NCBI GenBank assembly: GCA_018266795.1
Contig: JAFDZV010000021.1
Location: 1-34,516 of the forward strand
Length of the DNA stretch: 34,516 nt
Source: Bacteroidota bacterium
GTDB taxonomy: Bacteria > Bacteroidota > Ignavibacteria > OLB7
Direction of reading: 5' to 3'
Shown here: positions 18,496 through 25,914 of the stretch, in pieces
Numbering within the stretch: position 1 is the first letter of the stretch
Layout: the number at the start of each line of letters is the position of its first letter
Notes under the pieces: generated by a model
The model's input: only the letters and a program-made list of their open reading frames with translations
What the model was told of the DNA's origin: nothing
Databases searched by the model: none
Translations under genes and position numbers: made by a program

Positions 18496-20106
18496 TCAGA
18501 GCGGCGTGGAGAGCCTGCGGTGGCGAAGGTGGTTCTCGAAGTCGGCCTGCCAGCGCAGCGGCAGCGCGGCGCGCACGGACTCCGGGATATACCGGTGAAT
18601 GCGATTGTGCTTGAACTGCATCTGATTGTCCCCAACCAGCAGGCCGCCGGCGAAGAACGTGCGCGTGTCCGGTATCGCGTTGAAATCCTCCACGCGATCC
18701 CCCACATTCATGTTCCAGACGTGGCCGCTGTACATCTCCGTGGTGATCGCGGTGATCGTTGCGTCGCCGTGGAGCGATATCACGTGATCGCCGGGGCTCA
18801 GCAGCCGTGCCAGCGTTACGCCGTCCGGCGTCACCATCGGATGGCCGCCCGTCACCAGCAGGTTGTGCCCCAGGTTGGTCTGGATGCGCACCATCGGCAC
18901 CTCCTCGGTTCCCTTCAGCATGCCGTCCACCGTCAGCACCGCTCCCGAAGCATCAGCCAGAACGCGATCGCCGGGGCCGCAGCGTTCGATGGGCCTGGTG
19001 GTTCCGTTGTGCAGCGTGATCTCCGTTCCCTCGGCGATGCAGCTGAAGAAGACCAGCAGCTTCGGGATCTGCAGGTAGTACGGGTTGGCGGGAGGGACCG
19101 TGCCGCTGGTGATCGTGACGTACACCGGCAGGGGGATCGGTTGAACGTTCACCGTGAGCGAGATCGTGAACGTGTAGATCGCCTCCGAGTTCGGCGTCAG
19201 GCAGCCGTTCGCCGGCTGGAACTGCGCCGGGTCCAGATTCCACGTGATCGTCTGGCCGTTGATAACGGTGTTCGGATCGCCGAAGAAGTTGGACGTGCTC
19301 TTGATCGTGCAGCCGCCTCCCTGGCCGGTATCCGGCCGCGCCATCGTGATCAGGCAGGTGTTGGGTGTTGGAGGATTGGTGCTGATATCGGCGGAGAACG
19401 TGATGCTGCCGGCAACCGGCATCAGCACGTTGGAGCCCGTGCCGCCAACCGGTGAGTACGTGCAGTCCGCGCCGCTGCGCCCCAGGCAGAGCTTCGTCAC
19501 CGTCTGCCCCTTCGCCGCATCCGGCATCGGCGCGATGTTGGTGATGTTCGTCGGTGCCTGTGACGTGGAGGCATGCAGGTATCCATGATAGGCATTGCCG
19601 CTCTGGTCCTGCCACATGTAGGAGGAGATTGCCGTCACCACCGGTGCGGCGGGCGGAGCCGCGCCGGCGGCCATCACCGTCAGGTCCGTGCCGGCGTTGT
19701 ACTGCTGCGCGAACTGCGCCGCACCGATCGGGTCGCCGTTCAGGTCGTACATGCCAAGCGTCATCTGCGATACGTACGGCTGGTTCGGCACCGAGGAGAA
19801 CGCCGAGCTGTCGTAGGTCACATCGTCATCCGTGCCGAGCGCGCTGATCGCCTGGATCGGCTGGAAGTCGTAATTGTCGCCGAGTGTGGGCGCTCCGTTC
19901 AGCTGATGCTGCTGCCGGCTCTGGGCAAGCACGGCGAACTGCTCCGGATATGTCTGGCGATCGATCCCCGCCAAGTCCAGTTGCTTCAGATAGAAGCGGT
20001 AGTGCATGTCGTTGGAGAAGTCGAGCAGTGTCGGCACCCCCGGCGGAGTGCGCGCGATCATCTGCCGGATGTCATCGCGATCGGTTGGGCTCAGTGTTGC
20101 TGCCAT
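18496..20106 (-). CDS. Beta-rich protein with C-terminal Hint (hedgehog/intein) domain
   Basis: A 536-aa protein. Residues 1-150 are mixed and unrecognised; 150-350 are rich in Thr, Pro and beta-strands with several Cys (C207, C215, C251, C266, C302). The Hint domain runs from C356 (SCIAEGTEITLHNG) to about N494. It shows the entry Cys, the GDRVLA turn, the block-B-like segment NLLVTGGHPMVT with H422, LSPGDHV, and the closing strand FFAGGLLVGDN. Hint domains cleave the chain at the N-terminal side of this Cys and can pass the released acyl group to another molecule. The usual His-Asn at the end is Asp-Asn here, so cleavage without splicing is more likely than intein-like excision. A 42-residue basic tail follows. 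The start has a strong site, GGAGG at 20116-20120. It heads the minus-strand Rhs cluster and may process or cross-link a surface protein. Confidence 0.85.
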   Translation of the reverse strand: MAATLSPTDRDDIRQMIARTPPGVPTLLDFSNDMHYRFYLKQLDLAGIDRQTYPEQFAVLAQSRQQHQLNGAPTLGDNYDFQPIQAISALGTDDDVTYDSSAFSSVPNQPYVSQMTLGMYDLNGDPIGAAQFAQQYNAGTDLTVMAAGAAPPAAPVVTAISSYMWQDQSGNAYHGYLHASTSQAPTNITNIAPMPDAAKGQTVTKLCLGRSGADCTYSPVGGTGSNVLMPVAGSITFSADISTNPPTPNTCLITMARPDTGQGGGCTIKSTSNFFGDPNTVINGQTITWNLDPAQFQPANGCLTPNSEAIYTFTISLTVNVQPIPLPVYVTITSGTVPPANPYYLQIPKLLVFFSCIAEGTEITLHNGTTRPIERCGPGDRVLADASGAVLTVDGMLKGTEEVPMVRIQTNLGHNLLVTGGHPMVTPDGVTLARLLSPGDHVISLHGDATITAITTEMYSGHVWNMNVGDRVEDFNAIPDTRTFFAGGLLVGDNQMQFKHNRIHRYIPESVRAALPLRWQADFENHLRHRRLSTPL

Positions 20107-20604
20107 TGCGTGGAACCTCCGGAACGTGTCCGTACGTGCGCCGGAGCGGCGCGTGGATAAATCGGTTTCGCGTCGGTTGCCGGCGCCGCATTCTCAGGCA
20201 TCGGGAACGGACCTGCCGCCCGGTGCGCTGCGTACTGCCGGTTCTTCCAATCTCTGCAGGGATTCGCCCGGTCGCATTCGCGATGCGCAATGCGCGGCCA
20301 CAGCCAACGGCGCGGCAACGGACAACTACTCGATGAAGTAAGAGGAGGTATGTGCAGGGTGCTGAAACGATGCCGACAACGTATTGGGGAGAGTTGTTGC
20401 AGGCAGCATCTTCACGGGGTTGGGGAAACACCAGCGTGGACCAATGCGCCGGCCTGCGGCATGCAGATCAACGGCCGCAAAACTACAATCGCACCATCGG
20501 GAGGGGGGAGTACATCTTTGGGTACTCCACCGGAATTTTACACTGCAGATATCGCGATGCGATATTGCGGAGCGGGGCCCCGCATCGGTGGCTGGTGTAG
20601 AGCT
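20107..20604. other. Divergent intergenic region without a convincing gene
   Basis: The region lies between the divergent Hint and phospholipase D genes and should hold the promoter of the Rhs cluster, but I cannot point to clear boxes. A purine-rich AGAGGAGGT occurs at 20341-20349, only 3 nt before a GTG that opens an 82-codon frame; spacing is poor and no family is recognised, so it is not called as a gene. Confidence 0.4.
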
Positions 20605-20793
20605 GGGAGTACAACTCCCGGCCAACGGTGGCTGGATTGCAGCGCGGAGCAGGGAGTACAACTCCCGACCGACGTGTAGCGAGAATATTCGCGCCGGGTT
20701 AACCAGACTCGTTCGCCCCGGGTCTATTCGGGGCGCTGTACAGGCGGTTGCAGCTGTGCGGGCGTGGCCGGGAGTACGACTCCCGATCAACGG
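20605..20793. repeat. Intergenic palindromic repeat cluster 2
   Basis: It contains three copies of the B module (GGGAGTACAACTCCC followed by a CCAACGG-like end) at 20605-20628, 20652-20674 and 20770-20793. Between the last two lies one A module with a 7-bp stem CGCCCCG/CGGGGCG at 20714-20735. The B copies differ at a few positions. The order B, linker, A, linker, B is the same as in cluster 3. It sits upstream of the phospholipase D gene, where it could be transcribed as part of the leader. Confidence 0.8.
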
Positions 20794-20924
20794 TACAAAC
20801 CTCTGCTATCAAGACAATCCCCCGGCAACAGTACGGTTCCCGGCCGGCGACGTCTCGCGCGATGCGAACCGGGAACCACGGTCTGACTGTACCGGGATAT
20901 ATCCACACGATCACGGAGAACAGA

Positions 20925-22496
20925 ATGATGCTGATCGACATCAAGGCATTGTACGACGAGGTCTGGAAGCACATCAAACCACATGTGACGGAGAATACCC
21001 TGGCTGGATACGAGGAGGGGAACTTCATCGGCGGCTACGGGCCGGAGGGCTATCTCTGGGATACGCCGCACGGAAACTGGACCGGAACTCCCGACGTTCG
21101 GTCCGGCCACTCCGATACGTTCGTGAAGAAAATCCAAACGGTTATTGCCGGCGCCACAAAACTCGTGGACATCACCACGATGAAGGTGCCGGACGGCAAA
21201 TTCTGGACGGCGATCAAGGATGGCCTTCTGGAGATTGCGAAGAAGCAGCGGCATGTCCACGTGCGCATGCTGATTGGATTTCCCGTAGGCTACTGGCCAC
21301 CGAACCTGTGGCATAAACTCGAGGAGATTGCCAAGGAGCTGAAGGGACATGCCGGTTATGTGAGTGTGGATCTGGGGATCTATCGGTACTTCACGTCGCA
21401 GAGCTATCCGGAGGGGTGGAACCATTCCAAGATCATCGCCGTGGATGGCAAGGTGTTGATCACCGGCGGCCACAATTTGTGGGATGAGGATTATCTCGGC
21501 CTCTCACCGATCTTCGATCTCTCGATGCAGATGAACGGGCCCGTTGCCTACGGTGCCCACATCTTCGCGGATCATCTCTGGAATTTCATTCACCGGTTCA
21601 ATCGCAGGCCGCAATCCTACTCGCACCGGATGCGTGCCGATCTCACCGTCACCAACGACGCGCCGCGCATTTTTCACGACCTTGCGAAGCCGCCGGCCGT
21701 CGGCAAACTTCGTTCGATGTGGGTTACCAACACCGGCCGCGGCGTCTTCATGAACAACGACAAGGAGATCCGCATCAGCACCATGCAGTTTGCGTTCCGT
21801 GAGGCGCTGAAAAGTGCATCGCACTGCAGAATCTCGCAGCAATCCTTCGGATCGCTCTGGGTAAACTGGAGCGGCCGCCAGTTCGAGCTGCACCGGCACG
21901 ACTTCCTGCCGGAAATGGTGATCTACCACAAGAACGCAACGGCCGGTACATGGCATGCATTCAATTTCGATATCATGAACAGCCTGGCGGATTTCCTGCA
22001 GGCCAACAGGAACAGCGAGAAATTCGTTCTGGAAATCCTGATGTCACCTCCCGACAAGGGGGCCTACTCGAATGGTGAGTCCGAAGTTGCCATCCTCGAT
22101 ATTCTGGCCTACCTGCTGTCGCTCAGGGATACGTTCCGGAATCTGACGAGGCAGCAGTTGGTTGACCTGATGAACAGGCTGGTGAAATTGTGCTGGCCCG
22201 CAATCACCAGCAATGCAGGGGTGCCGGCCCGGTACTGGAGCGGAAGCGGGAAGCCGATGTATACCCATGCAAAATTCTGGATGCTGGACGAGAAGCTCTT
22301 CTATGTGGGCTCGGAGAACATGTATCCCAACCTGGCGAGCAGCGGCGCCATTAACGCGGTGGGAGGGCTTCAGGAGTTCGGCGTGATCGTGGAGGCGGAC
22401 GAAACCGTGCGCGATCTCATCACCGGGCAGTACCACGCATTGGGGATGAAGTACGGGTATCGGCGATCGCTGGATGTCGCCGATCTCACGTTCTGA
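20925..22496 (+). CDS. Phospholipase D-like protein (two HKD motifs)
   Basis: A 523-aa protein with both halves of the PLD active site. The first HKD motif is H167-S-K169 to D174 (HSKIIAVDGK), followed by GGHNLW; the second is H448-A-K450 to D455 (HAKFWMLDEK), followed by GSEN at 462-465. PLD enzymes use the two His residues, through a covalent phospho-His step, to hydrolyse or transfer phosphodiesters of lipids or nucleic acids. The substrate cannot be told from sequence. There is no signal peptide or membrane helix, so it is probably cytosolic or exported by another route. The ATG at 20925 has GGAG 6 nt upstream; the longer open frame runs back into the palindromic repeats and is not credible. 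It stands alone, followed by repeats and a terminator at 22770. A role in defence or as a toxin is possible but unsupported. Confidence 0.88.
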   Translation: MMLIDIKALYDEVWKHIKPHVTENTLAGYEEGNFIGGYGPEGYLWDTPHGNWTGTPDVRSGHSDTFVKKIQTVIAGATKLVDITTMKVPDGKFWTAIKDGLLEIAKKQRHVHVRMLIGFPVGYWPPNLWHKLEEIAKELKGHAGYVSVDLGIYRYFTSQSYPEGWNHSKIIAVDGKVLITGGHNLWDEDYLGLSPIFDLSMQMNGPVAYGAHIFADHLWNFIHRFNRRPQSYSHRMRADLTVTNDAPRIFHDLAKPPAVGKLRSMWVTNTGRGVFMNNDKEIRISTMQFAFREALKSASHCRISQQSFGSLWVNWSGRQFELHRHDFLPEMVIYHKNATAGTWHAFNFDIMNSLADFLQANRNSEKFVLEILMSPPDKGAYSNGESEVAILDILAYLLSLRDTFRNLTRQQLVDLMNRLVKLCWPAITSNAGVPARYWSGSGKPMYTHAKFWMLDEKLFYVGSENMYPNLASSGAINAVGGLQEFGVIVEADETVRDLITGQYHALGMKYGYRRSLDVADLTF

Positions 22497-22533
22497 CGGC
22501 GTTGTACAGGCCGATGCTGCCCCTGCGTCCGTT

Positions 22534-22733
22534 CCGGATTTACTCCGGGCGCGATGCAGGGCGCTGCATCGGCCGCCGGCGCAGGGTCCGCAGTAGAACT
22601 CCCGACCAACGGCGTATCGAGAATGTTCGCCCCGGGGTTACCAGACTCGTTCGCCCCGGACGTACTCGGAGCGTTGTACAGGCGGTTGCAGCCGTGCGTG
22701 GCGTGGTTGGGGGTACGACTCCCGGCCAACGGA
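22534..22733. repeat. Intergenic palindromic repeat cluster 3
   Basis: It holds an A-like hairpin (CCGGA-tttac-TCCGG, 22534-22548), a decayed B module (about 22590-22612), a full A module (about 22618-22685) and a full B module (22709-22732). Bases 22638-22733 recur without a mismatch at 23859-23954. The cluster lies between the phospholipase D stop and the terminator at 22770. Confidence 0.8.
22638..22733 (+). repeat. 96-bp perfect direct repeat, left copy
   Basis: Read base by base, this stretch is identical to 23859-23954, in the same orientation, 1221 bases apart. The two copies flank the terminator and the pair of secreted paralogs (22833-23687). Flanking bases differ on both sides. Recombination between the copies would delete or amplify that pair. 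Confidence 0.85.
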
Positions 22734-22769
22734 TGGAAGAAGAAGTGAGCCACGACTCTCCGGGTAGAG

Positions 22770-22812
22770 AACGGCCCGTCGACGTAATTGTTGACGGGCC
22801 GTTTGTGTTATC
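22770..22812 (+). terminator. Rho-independent terminator
   Basis: A 14-bp stem (22770-22783 with 22790-22803, one G-T wobble) closes a GTAATT loop and is followed by the T-rich TTGTGTTAT. It is the best terminator in the window. It ends plus-strand transcription coming from the phospholipase D gene through repeat cluster 3, just before the convergent secreted-protein gene. Confidence 0.85.
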
Positions 22813-22832
22813 GCATTTTCAATGGTTCAAAT

Positions 22833-23249
22833 TCAGTGTAGTCCGTCATCCCTACCCGTTGATGGAGCGGTGGCACCATCCTCCTCCCATACCCAGAAGG
22901 CCCCGTTGGCATCGCGCCCGCCCGCCCACGTCAGTTCCGGGCCGGTAAACTGCACCACTGCATACCAGGGCTCGCCGTTCTCCCCGACGCCGGTATACGT
23001 TGGCGTCATTCCCCGCGTGGGATCTTCGGCTACGATCCGGCTGTTGCCTTTCCGATGATACTCGTTGCCGTTGCAATCGAGTCCATTGATCGTAAAGAGG
23101 TCGCCATTGACGAACTCGCTGACGATCCACCACCGATTGCCGTTGGCGCATTCGCCTTGCTCCAACCGGTACTCCACATCGACGGTAGCGGACGCAACCA
23201 CCGGAGCGAGGAAGAGGAGCGTGAGCGCTAGAAATCGTAAGACCTTCAT
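22833..23249 (-). CDS. Small secreted protein, paralog of the gene upstream
   Basis: A 138-aa protein with a clear Sec signal peptide (MKVLRFLALTLLFLAPVVASA, cleavage after residue 21). The mature part has two Cys (in QGECANGN and LDCNGN) and shares with the 23265-23687 product the ordered motifs G-x-C-x-x-GN, WW, DCxG, YH, DPxxGM, VGENGxxW and DANGxFW. The two genes are therefore tandem duplicates that have diverged strongly. I recognise no family; a small beta-rich extracytoplasmic domain is likely. The ATG has GGAG 9 nt upstream, and only 15 bases separate it from the stop of the first gene, so the two form one operon. The pair is bracketed by perfect 96-bp direct repeats. Confidence 0.8.
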   Translation of the reverse strand: MKVLRFLALTLLFLAPVVASATVDVEYRLEQGECANGNRWWIVSEFVNGDLFTINGLDCNGNEYHRKGNSRIVAEDPTRGMTPTYTGVGENGEPWYAVVQFTGPELTWAGGRDANGAFWVWEEDGATAPSTGRDDGLH

Positions 23250-23264
23250 TGTTGAATTCTCCGG

Positions 23265-23687
23265 TTAGTTGGTAATGATTCCTTCCCAAAACGTGCCGTT
23301 CGCATCCTTCCCGATGCATTCCGTCGGCTCATTGTCCGGACCTCTGAAGGTCGCGATCCAGAATGCCTGTCCGTTCTCTCCGACGTCCGTAGTCGTCGCG
23401 GGCATGCCGTTGGACGGATCGGAGGAAACGGGATGCACGTCATAGTGTTTGTGGTATGAAACGCCGGCGCAATCCTCGCCCCAGACCTCGGTCGCGATCC
23501 CGGACGCATTGACGGCGATGACGCACCACCACGATGCGCAGAAGTTCCCGGCGCTGCATGAACCGCTTTCGAGATAATACTTCGTGGCGGCATTCGCGGT
23601 GCCTGCGATGAACATGCAGGCCAGGACGAGTGCGGCTACAGCGCCCGCCCGTCGTCTGCGCGATGGAACACTGAGGATATTCCTCAT
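23265..23687 (-). CDS. Small secreted protein, first gene of the paralog pair
   Basis: A 140-aa protein with an Arg-rich n-region and hydrophobic core forming a signal peptide of about 33 residues (cleavage near GTANA-ATK). The mature part holds five Cys and the same motif order as its neighbour: SGSCSAGN, WW, EDCAGVSYH, DPSNGM, VGENGQAFW and KDANGTFWEG. The extra Cys may form additional disulfides in the periplasm or outside. Function is unknown. The start has AGGGG about 6 nt upstream. The gene leads a two-gene minus-strand operon whose promoter must lie within 23688-23840; no clear boxes were found there. Confidence 0.8.
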   Translation of the reverse strand: MRNILSVPSRRRRAGAVAALVLACMFIAGTANAATKYYLESGSCSAGNFCASWWCVIAVNASGIATEVWGEDCAGVSYHKHYDVHPVSSDPSNGMPATTTDVGENGQAFWIATFRGPDNEPTECIGKDANGTFWEGIITN

Positions 23688-23843
23688 ACATTCCCCTTAT
23701 GAGTAGAGAGTGAATAGATGAAGGGGGTAGAGGTGACGTGTGTGAACACCTACGCGAAGATAGATCGCGGACCATCATTGGACAACGGCGGCTGGGGGGC
23801 TCATGATTGGGGGCCCCTCGCTGAGGGTAATGCCGTTGCTGGA

Positions 23844-23954
23844 TTGTTCGCCCCCGGTTTACCAGACTCGTTCGCCCCGGACGTACTCGGAGCGTTGTAC
23901 AGGCGGTTGCAGCCGTGCGTGGCGTGGTTGGGGGTACGACTCCCGGCCAACGGA
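23844..23954. repeat. Intergenic palindromic repeat cluster 4 with the right copy of the 96-bp direct repeat
   Basis: One A module followed by one B module (23930-23953). Bases 23859-23954 are identical to 22638-22733. It lies upstream of the secreted pair (minus strand) and upstream of the helicase leader (plus strand). Confidence 0.85.
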
Positions 23955-24290
23955 ACGATTCGCGTGCAGGCACGGACTACCCTCATCGAACGGCAAACGG
24001 AGACACTACCCACTACCAAGTGATACACTCCGTGGAGCATATCCTCCGTATCATGCGAACTGGTCGGCATTCAACTCGTTCTCAGCCGGCCGAGAACCGT
24101 CGTTTTTCCCTTTGAGCAAGGTCACCCGGCGGATTTCACATGTGGCATAGCTTGGGCCTCGGCGCTGCGCGCCCGGGTGCCTGATGCCTGTTTCCGCCTG
24201 GTTGACGATGGGCCACCTGCGTGGTGGCGGACTCGAGATTCTGTTTGAACCGGCTTTCGCTGTGCTCGTTATTGCTCACTGGGATCATGC
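23955..24290 (+). promoter_or_regulatory. Structured leader region of the DEAD-box helicase gene
   Basis: These 336 bases carry no credible gene but several inverted repeats. At 24078-24097 a near-perfect inverted repeat (GTTCTC-a-GCCGGC-c-GAGAAC) is followed five bases later by TTTTT (24103-24107), which looks like an intrinsic terminator although no plus-strand gene precedes it. CACCCGG at 24123-24129 pairs with CCGGGTG at 24173-24179. A perfect 6-bp hairpin (GCCACC/GGTGGC) lies at 24212-24228. Long structured leaders with attenuation or cold control are known for other DEAD-box helicase genes; that this is one is inference. No confident promoter boxes were seen. Confidence 0.4.
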
Positions 24291-25658
24291 ATGACAACCG
24301 AGAAGAATAGCAACACCACTCTCACTTCATTCGCTCAATTCGGCCTGAGCGCGCCGCTCCTGAAGGCGATTACCGGGGCCGGCTACACGGTGCCCACACC
24401 GATTCAATCGCAGGCCATTCCGCTGTTGCTCGACGGCCGTGACATCATCGGCCAGGCGCAGACCGGAACCGGAAAGACGGCTGCATTCCTGCTGCCGATA
24501 CTGGAGCGGTTGGAGCTGCGCGGCAACGGGGTGCAGGCCCTTATCCTTACGCCCACGCGGGAGCTTGCCATACAGGTGGCCGAAGCGGTGGACCTGTTCG
24601 GGCGCGGGACGTCCGGGTTGCGGGCGATGCCGGTCTACGGCGGCACGGCGATCGGCAAGCAGATCGCGGCCCTTCGCCGCGGCCTGCACGTTGTGGTGGG
24701 CACCCCCGGGCGCGTCATCGATCTGATCGAACGCGGTGCGCTCGATCTCCGCTCGGTACGCAACGTTGTGCTGGATGAGGCGGACGAGATGCTGCGCATG
24801 GGCTTCATCGCCGACGTGGAATGGATCCTGAAGCAGACGCCGGCGGATCGCCAGACCGCGCTCTTCTCGGCGACCATGCCGGACGCGGTCCGGCGTGTGG
24901 CCGATCGTCATCTCCGCAAGCCGGCAATCCTGCGGATCGAGCGGGCGCCGGCCACCATGCCCGATATCGACGAGCGCTACGTGACCGTGGCGGAGCACCG
25001 GAAGATGGAGACATTGACCAGCCTGCTCGAATGTGAAACCAGCGGCGGCACGGCCACATTGATCTTCGTGCGCACCAAGGTGGGTGCGGCAAACGTGGCC
25101 CGGCGCCTGCAGGACGCGGGCTACGAGGCCGAACCGATGCACGGCGGCATGACCCAGCCGCAGCGCGAACGCGTGATACGGGCAATGCGCGCCGGCCGTG
25201 TGGAGATCGTGGTTGCCACCGATGTCGCCGCACGCGGATTGGATATCGACAGGATTGCTCATGTGGTGAACTACGACATCCCGGGCGATGCCGAATCGTA
25301 TCTGCATCGCATCGGCCGCACGGGGCGCGCGGGGCGCTCCGGCAAGGCGTTCCTGTTCGTCACCCCGCGCGAGGGGGGGATGATGCGCCAGATCGAATCC
25401 GCCATCGGGCGGCGCCTGAAGCCGAGCGAAACGATCGCGCATTCGGCGGCTCCGCACAAGGACGCCGGAGCAGTTGCCCCGAAAGCGGCCGCCCCGAAAG
25501 CGGCCGCCCCGAAAGCGGCCGCCCCGAAAGCGGCCGCCCCGAAAGCGGCTGCGCCGAAGGTGGCCCCACGGAAGGGGGCCGCACCGAAAACCTCCGCTTC
25601 AAAAACTGCTGCTCGGTTCGGACGCCGGTCCGCGCGGCCCCGTTTCCAGCAATCATAA
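24291..25658 (+). CDS. DEAD-box ATP-dependent RNA helicase
   Basis: A 455-aa helicase with the complete set of motifs: Q motif (FAQFGLSAPLL to PTPIQSQAIP, 14-44), motif I AQTGTGKT (56-63), Ia PTREL (88-92), Ib TPGR (138-141), II DEAD (162-165), III SAT (193-195), IV IFVRT (258-262), V ATDVAARGLDI (309-319) and VI HRIGRTGRAGR (339-349). It unwinds short RNA duplexes using ATP, in ribosome assembly, mRNA decay or cold adaptation. After the core comes a 60-residue Ala/Pro/Lys tail with AAAPK repeats ending in Arg-rich RFGRRSARPRFQQS, probably a flexible RNA-binding tail. The tail is shorter than that of DeaD and lacks the DbpA RNA-binding domain, so it is closer to RhlE/CshA-type helicases. The ribosome site (GGGA at 24281) is weak. 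It is a single-gene unit. Confidence 0.95.
   Translation: MTTEKNSNTTLTSFAQFGLSAPLLKAITGAGYTVPTPIQSQAIPLLLDGRDIIGQAQTGTGKTAAFLLPILERLELRGNGVQALILTPTRELAIQVAEAVDLFGRGTSGLRAMPVYGGTAIGKQIAALRRGLHVVVGTPGRVIDLIERGALDLRSVRNVVLDEADEMLRMGFIADVEWILKQTPADRQTALFSATMPDAVRRVADRHLRKPAILRIERAPATMPDIDERYVTVAEHRKMETLTSLLECETSGGTATLIFVRTKVGAANVARRLQDAGYEAEPMHGGMTQPQRERVIRAMRAGRVEIVVATDVAARGLDIDRIAHVVNYDIPGDAESYLHRIGRTGRAGRSGKAFLFVTPREGGMMRQIESAIGRRLKPSETIAHSAAPHKDAGAVAPKAAAPKAAAPKAAAPKAAAPKAAAPKVAPRKGAAPKTSASKTAARFGRRSARPRFQQS
25476..25565 (+). repeat. 15-bp tandem repeat inside the helicase gene
   Basis: The unit GCCCCGAAAGCGGCC is repeated five times at 25476-25550 (the fifth differs in its last base), with a degenerate sixth unit to 25565. 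It keeps the reading frame and encodes APKAA units in the basic tail. Near-perfect DNA identity suggests recent expansion and likely length variation between strains. Confidence 0.9.
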
Positions 25659-25699
25659 CCACGCACCGGTGTAGTATTGCGGGCCGATCGTGGCGGTGA

Positions 25700-25718
25700 A
25701 GACCGGGGAAGCCGGTCT
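25700..25718 (+). terminator. Hairpin downstream of the helicase gene
   Basis: A perfect 7-bp stem AGACCGG/CCGGTCT with a GGAAG loop, 42 bases after the helicase stop. No T-run follows, so this is a weak or Rho-assisted terminator candidate. Confidence 0.35.
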
Positions 25719-25773
25719 CGAAGTGTCGCAGCGTCATGCCGGAGCTGGTTGCATCAGCCACCGGCGCATGGCC

Positions 25774-25905
25774 GGGAGTACACCTCCCAGCCAACGGCGC
25801 ATCGAGAATGTTCGCCCCGAGTTTACTCGGGGCGTTCTGTCCCGGAGTGTAGTGCAGGCCGTTACGTCCCTCTCGTTCGCCCCGGGTTTCCCCGGAGCGC
25901 GGTGC
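25774..25905. repeat. Intergenic palindromic repeat cluster 5
   Basis: A B module at 25774-25797 (GGGAGTACACCTCCC, then AGCCAACGG). It is followed by the best A module of the window: a perfect 10-bp stem CGCCCCGAGT/ACTCGGGGCG with a TT loop at 25813-25834. A second, imperfect A module (CGCCCCGGGtttCCCCGGagCG) lies near 25878-25901. It separates the convergent helicase and secreted-protein genes. Confidence 0.8.
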
Positions 25906-25914
25906 CGGCCACGC

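Noticed and set aside
20352-20600. An 82-codon frame (GTG start) after AGAGGAGGT
   Set aside because: The ribosome site is too close to the GTG and too far from the next ATG, and the product has no known relative. It runs up to the edge of repeat cluster 2.
20748-20924. N-terminal extension of the phospholipase D protein by 59 codons
   Set aside because: It is translated repeat sequence, and the ATG at 20925 has a proper ribosome site.
22638-23954. Integron-style gene cassette with attC sites
   Set aside because: The direct repeats flanking a small operon and the CAAC ends suggested it, but no RYYYAAC/GTTRRRY core pair frames the repeats, and no integrase is present.
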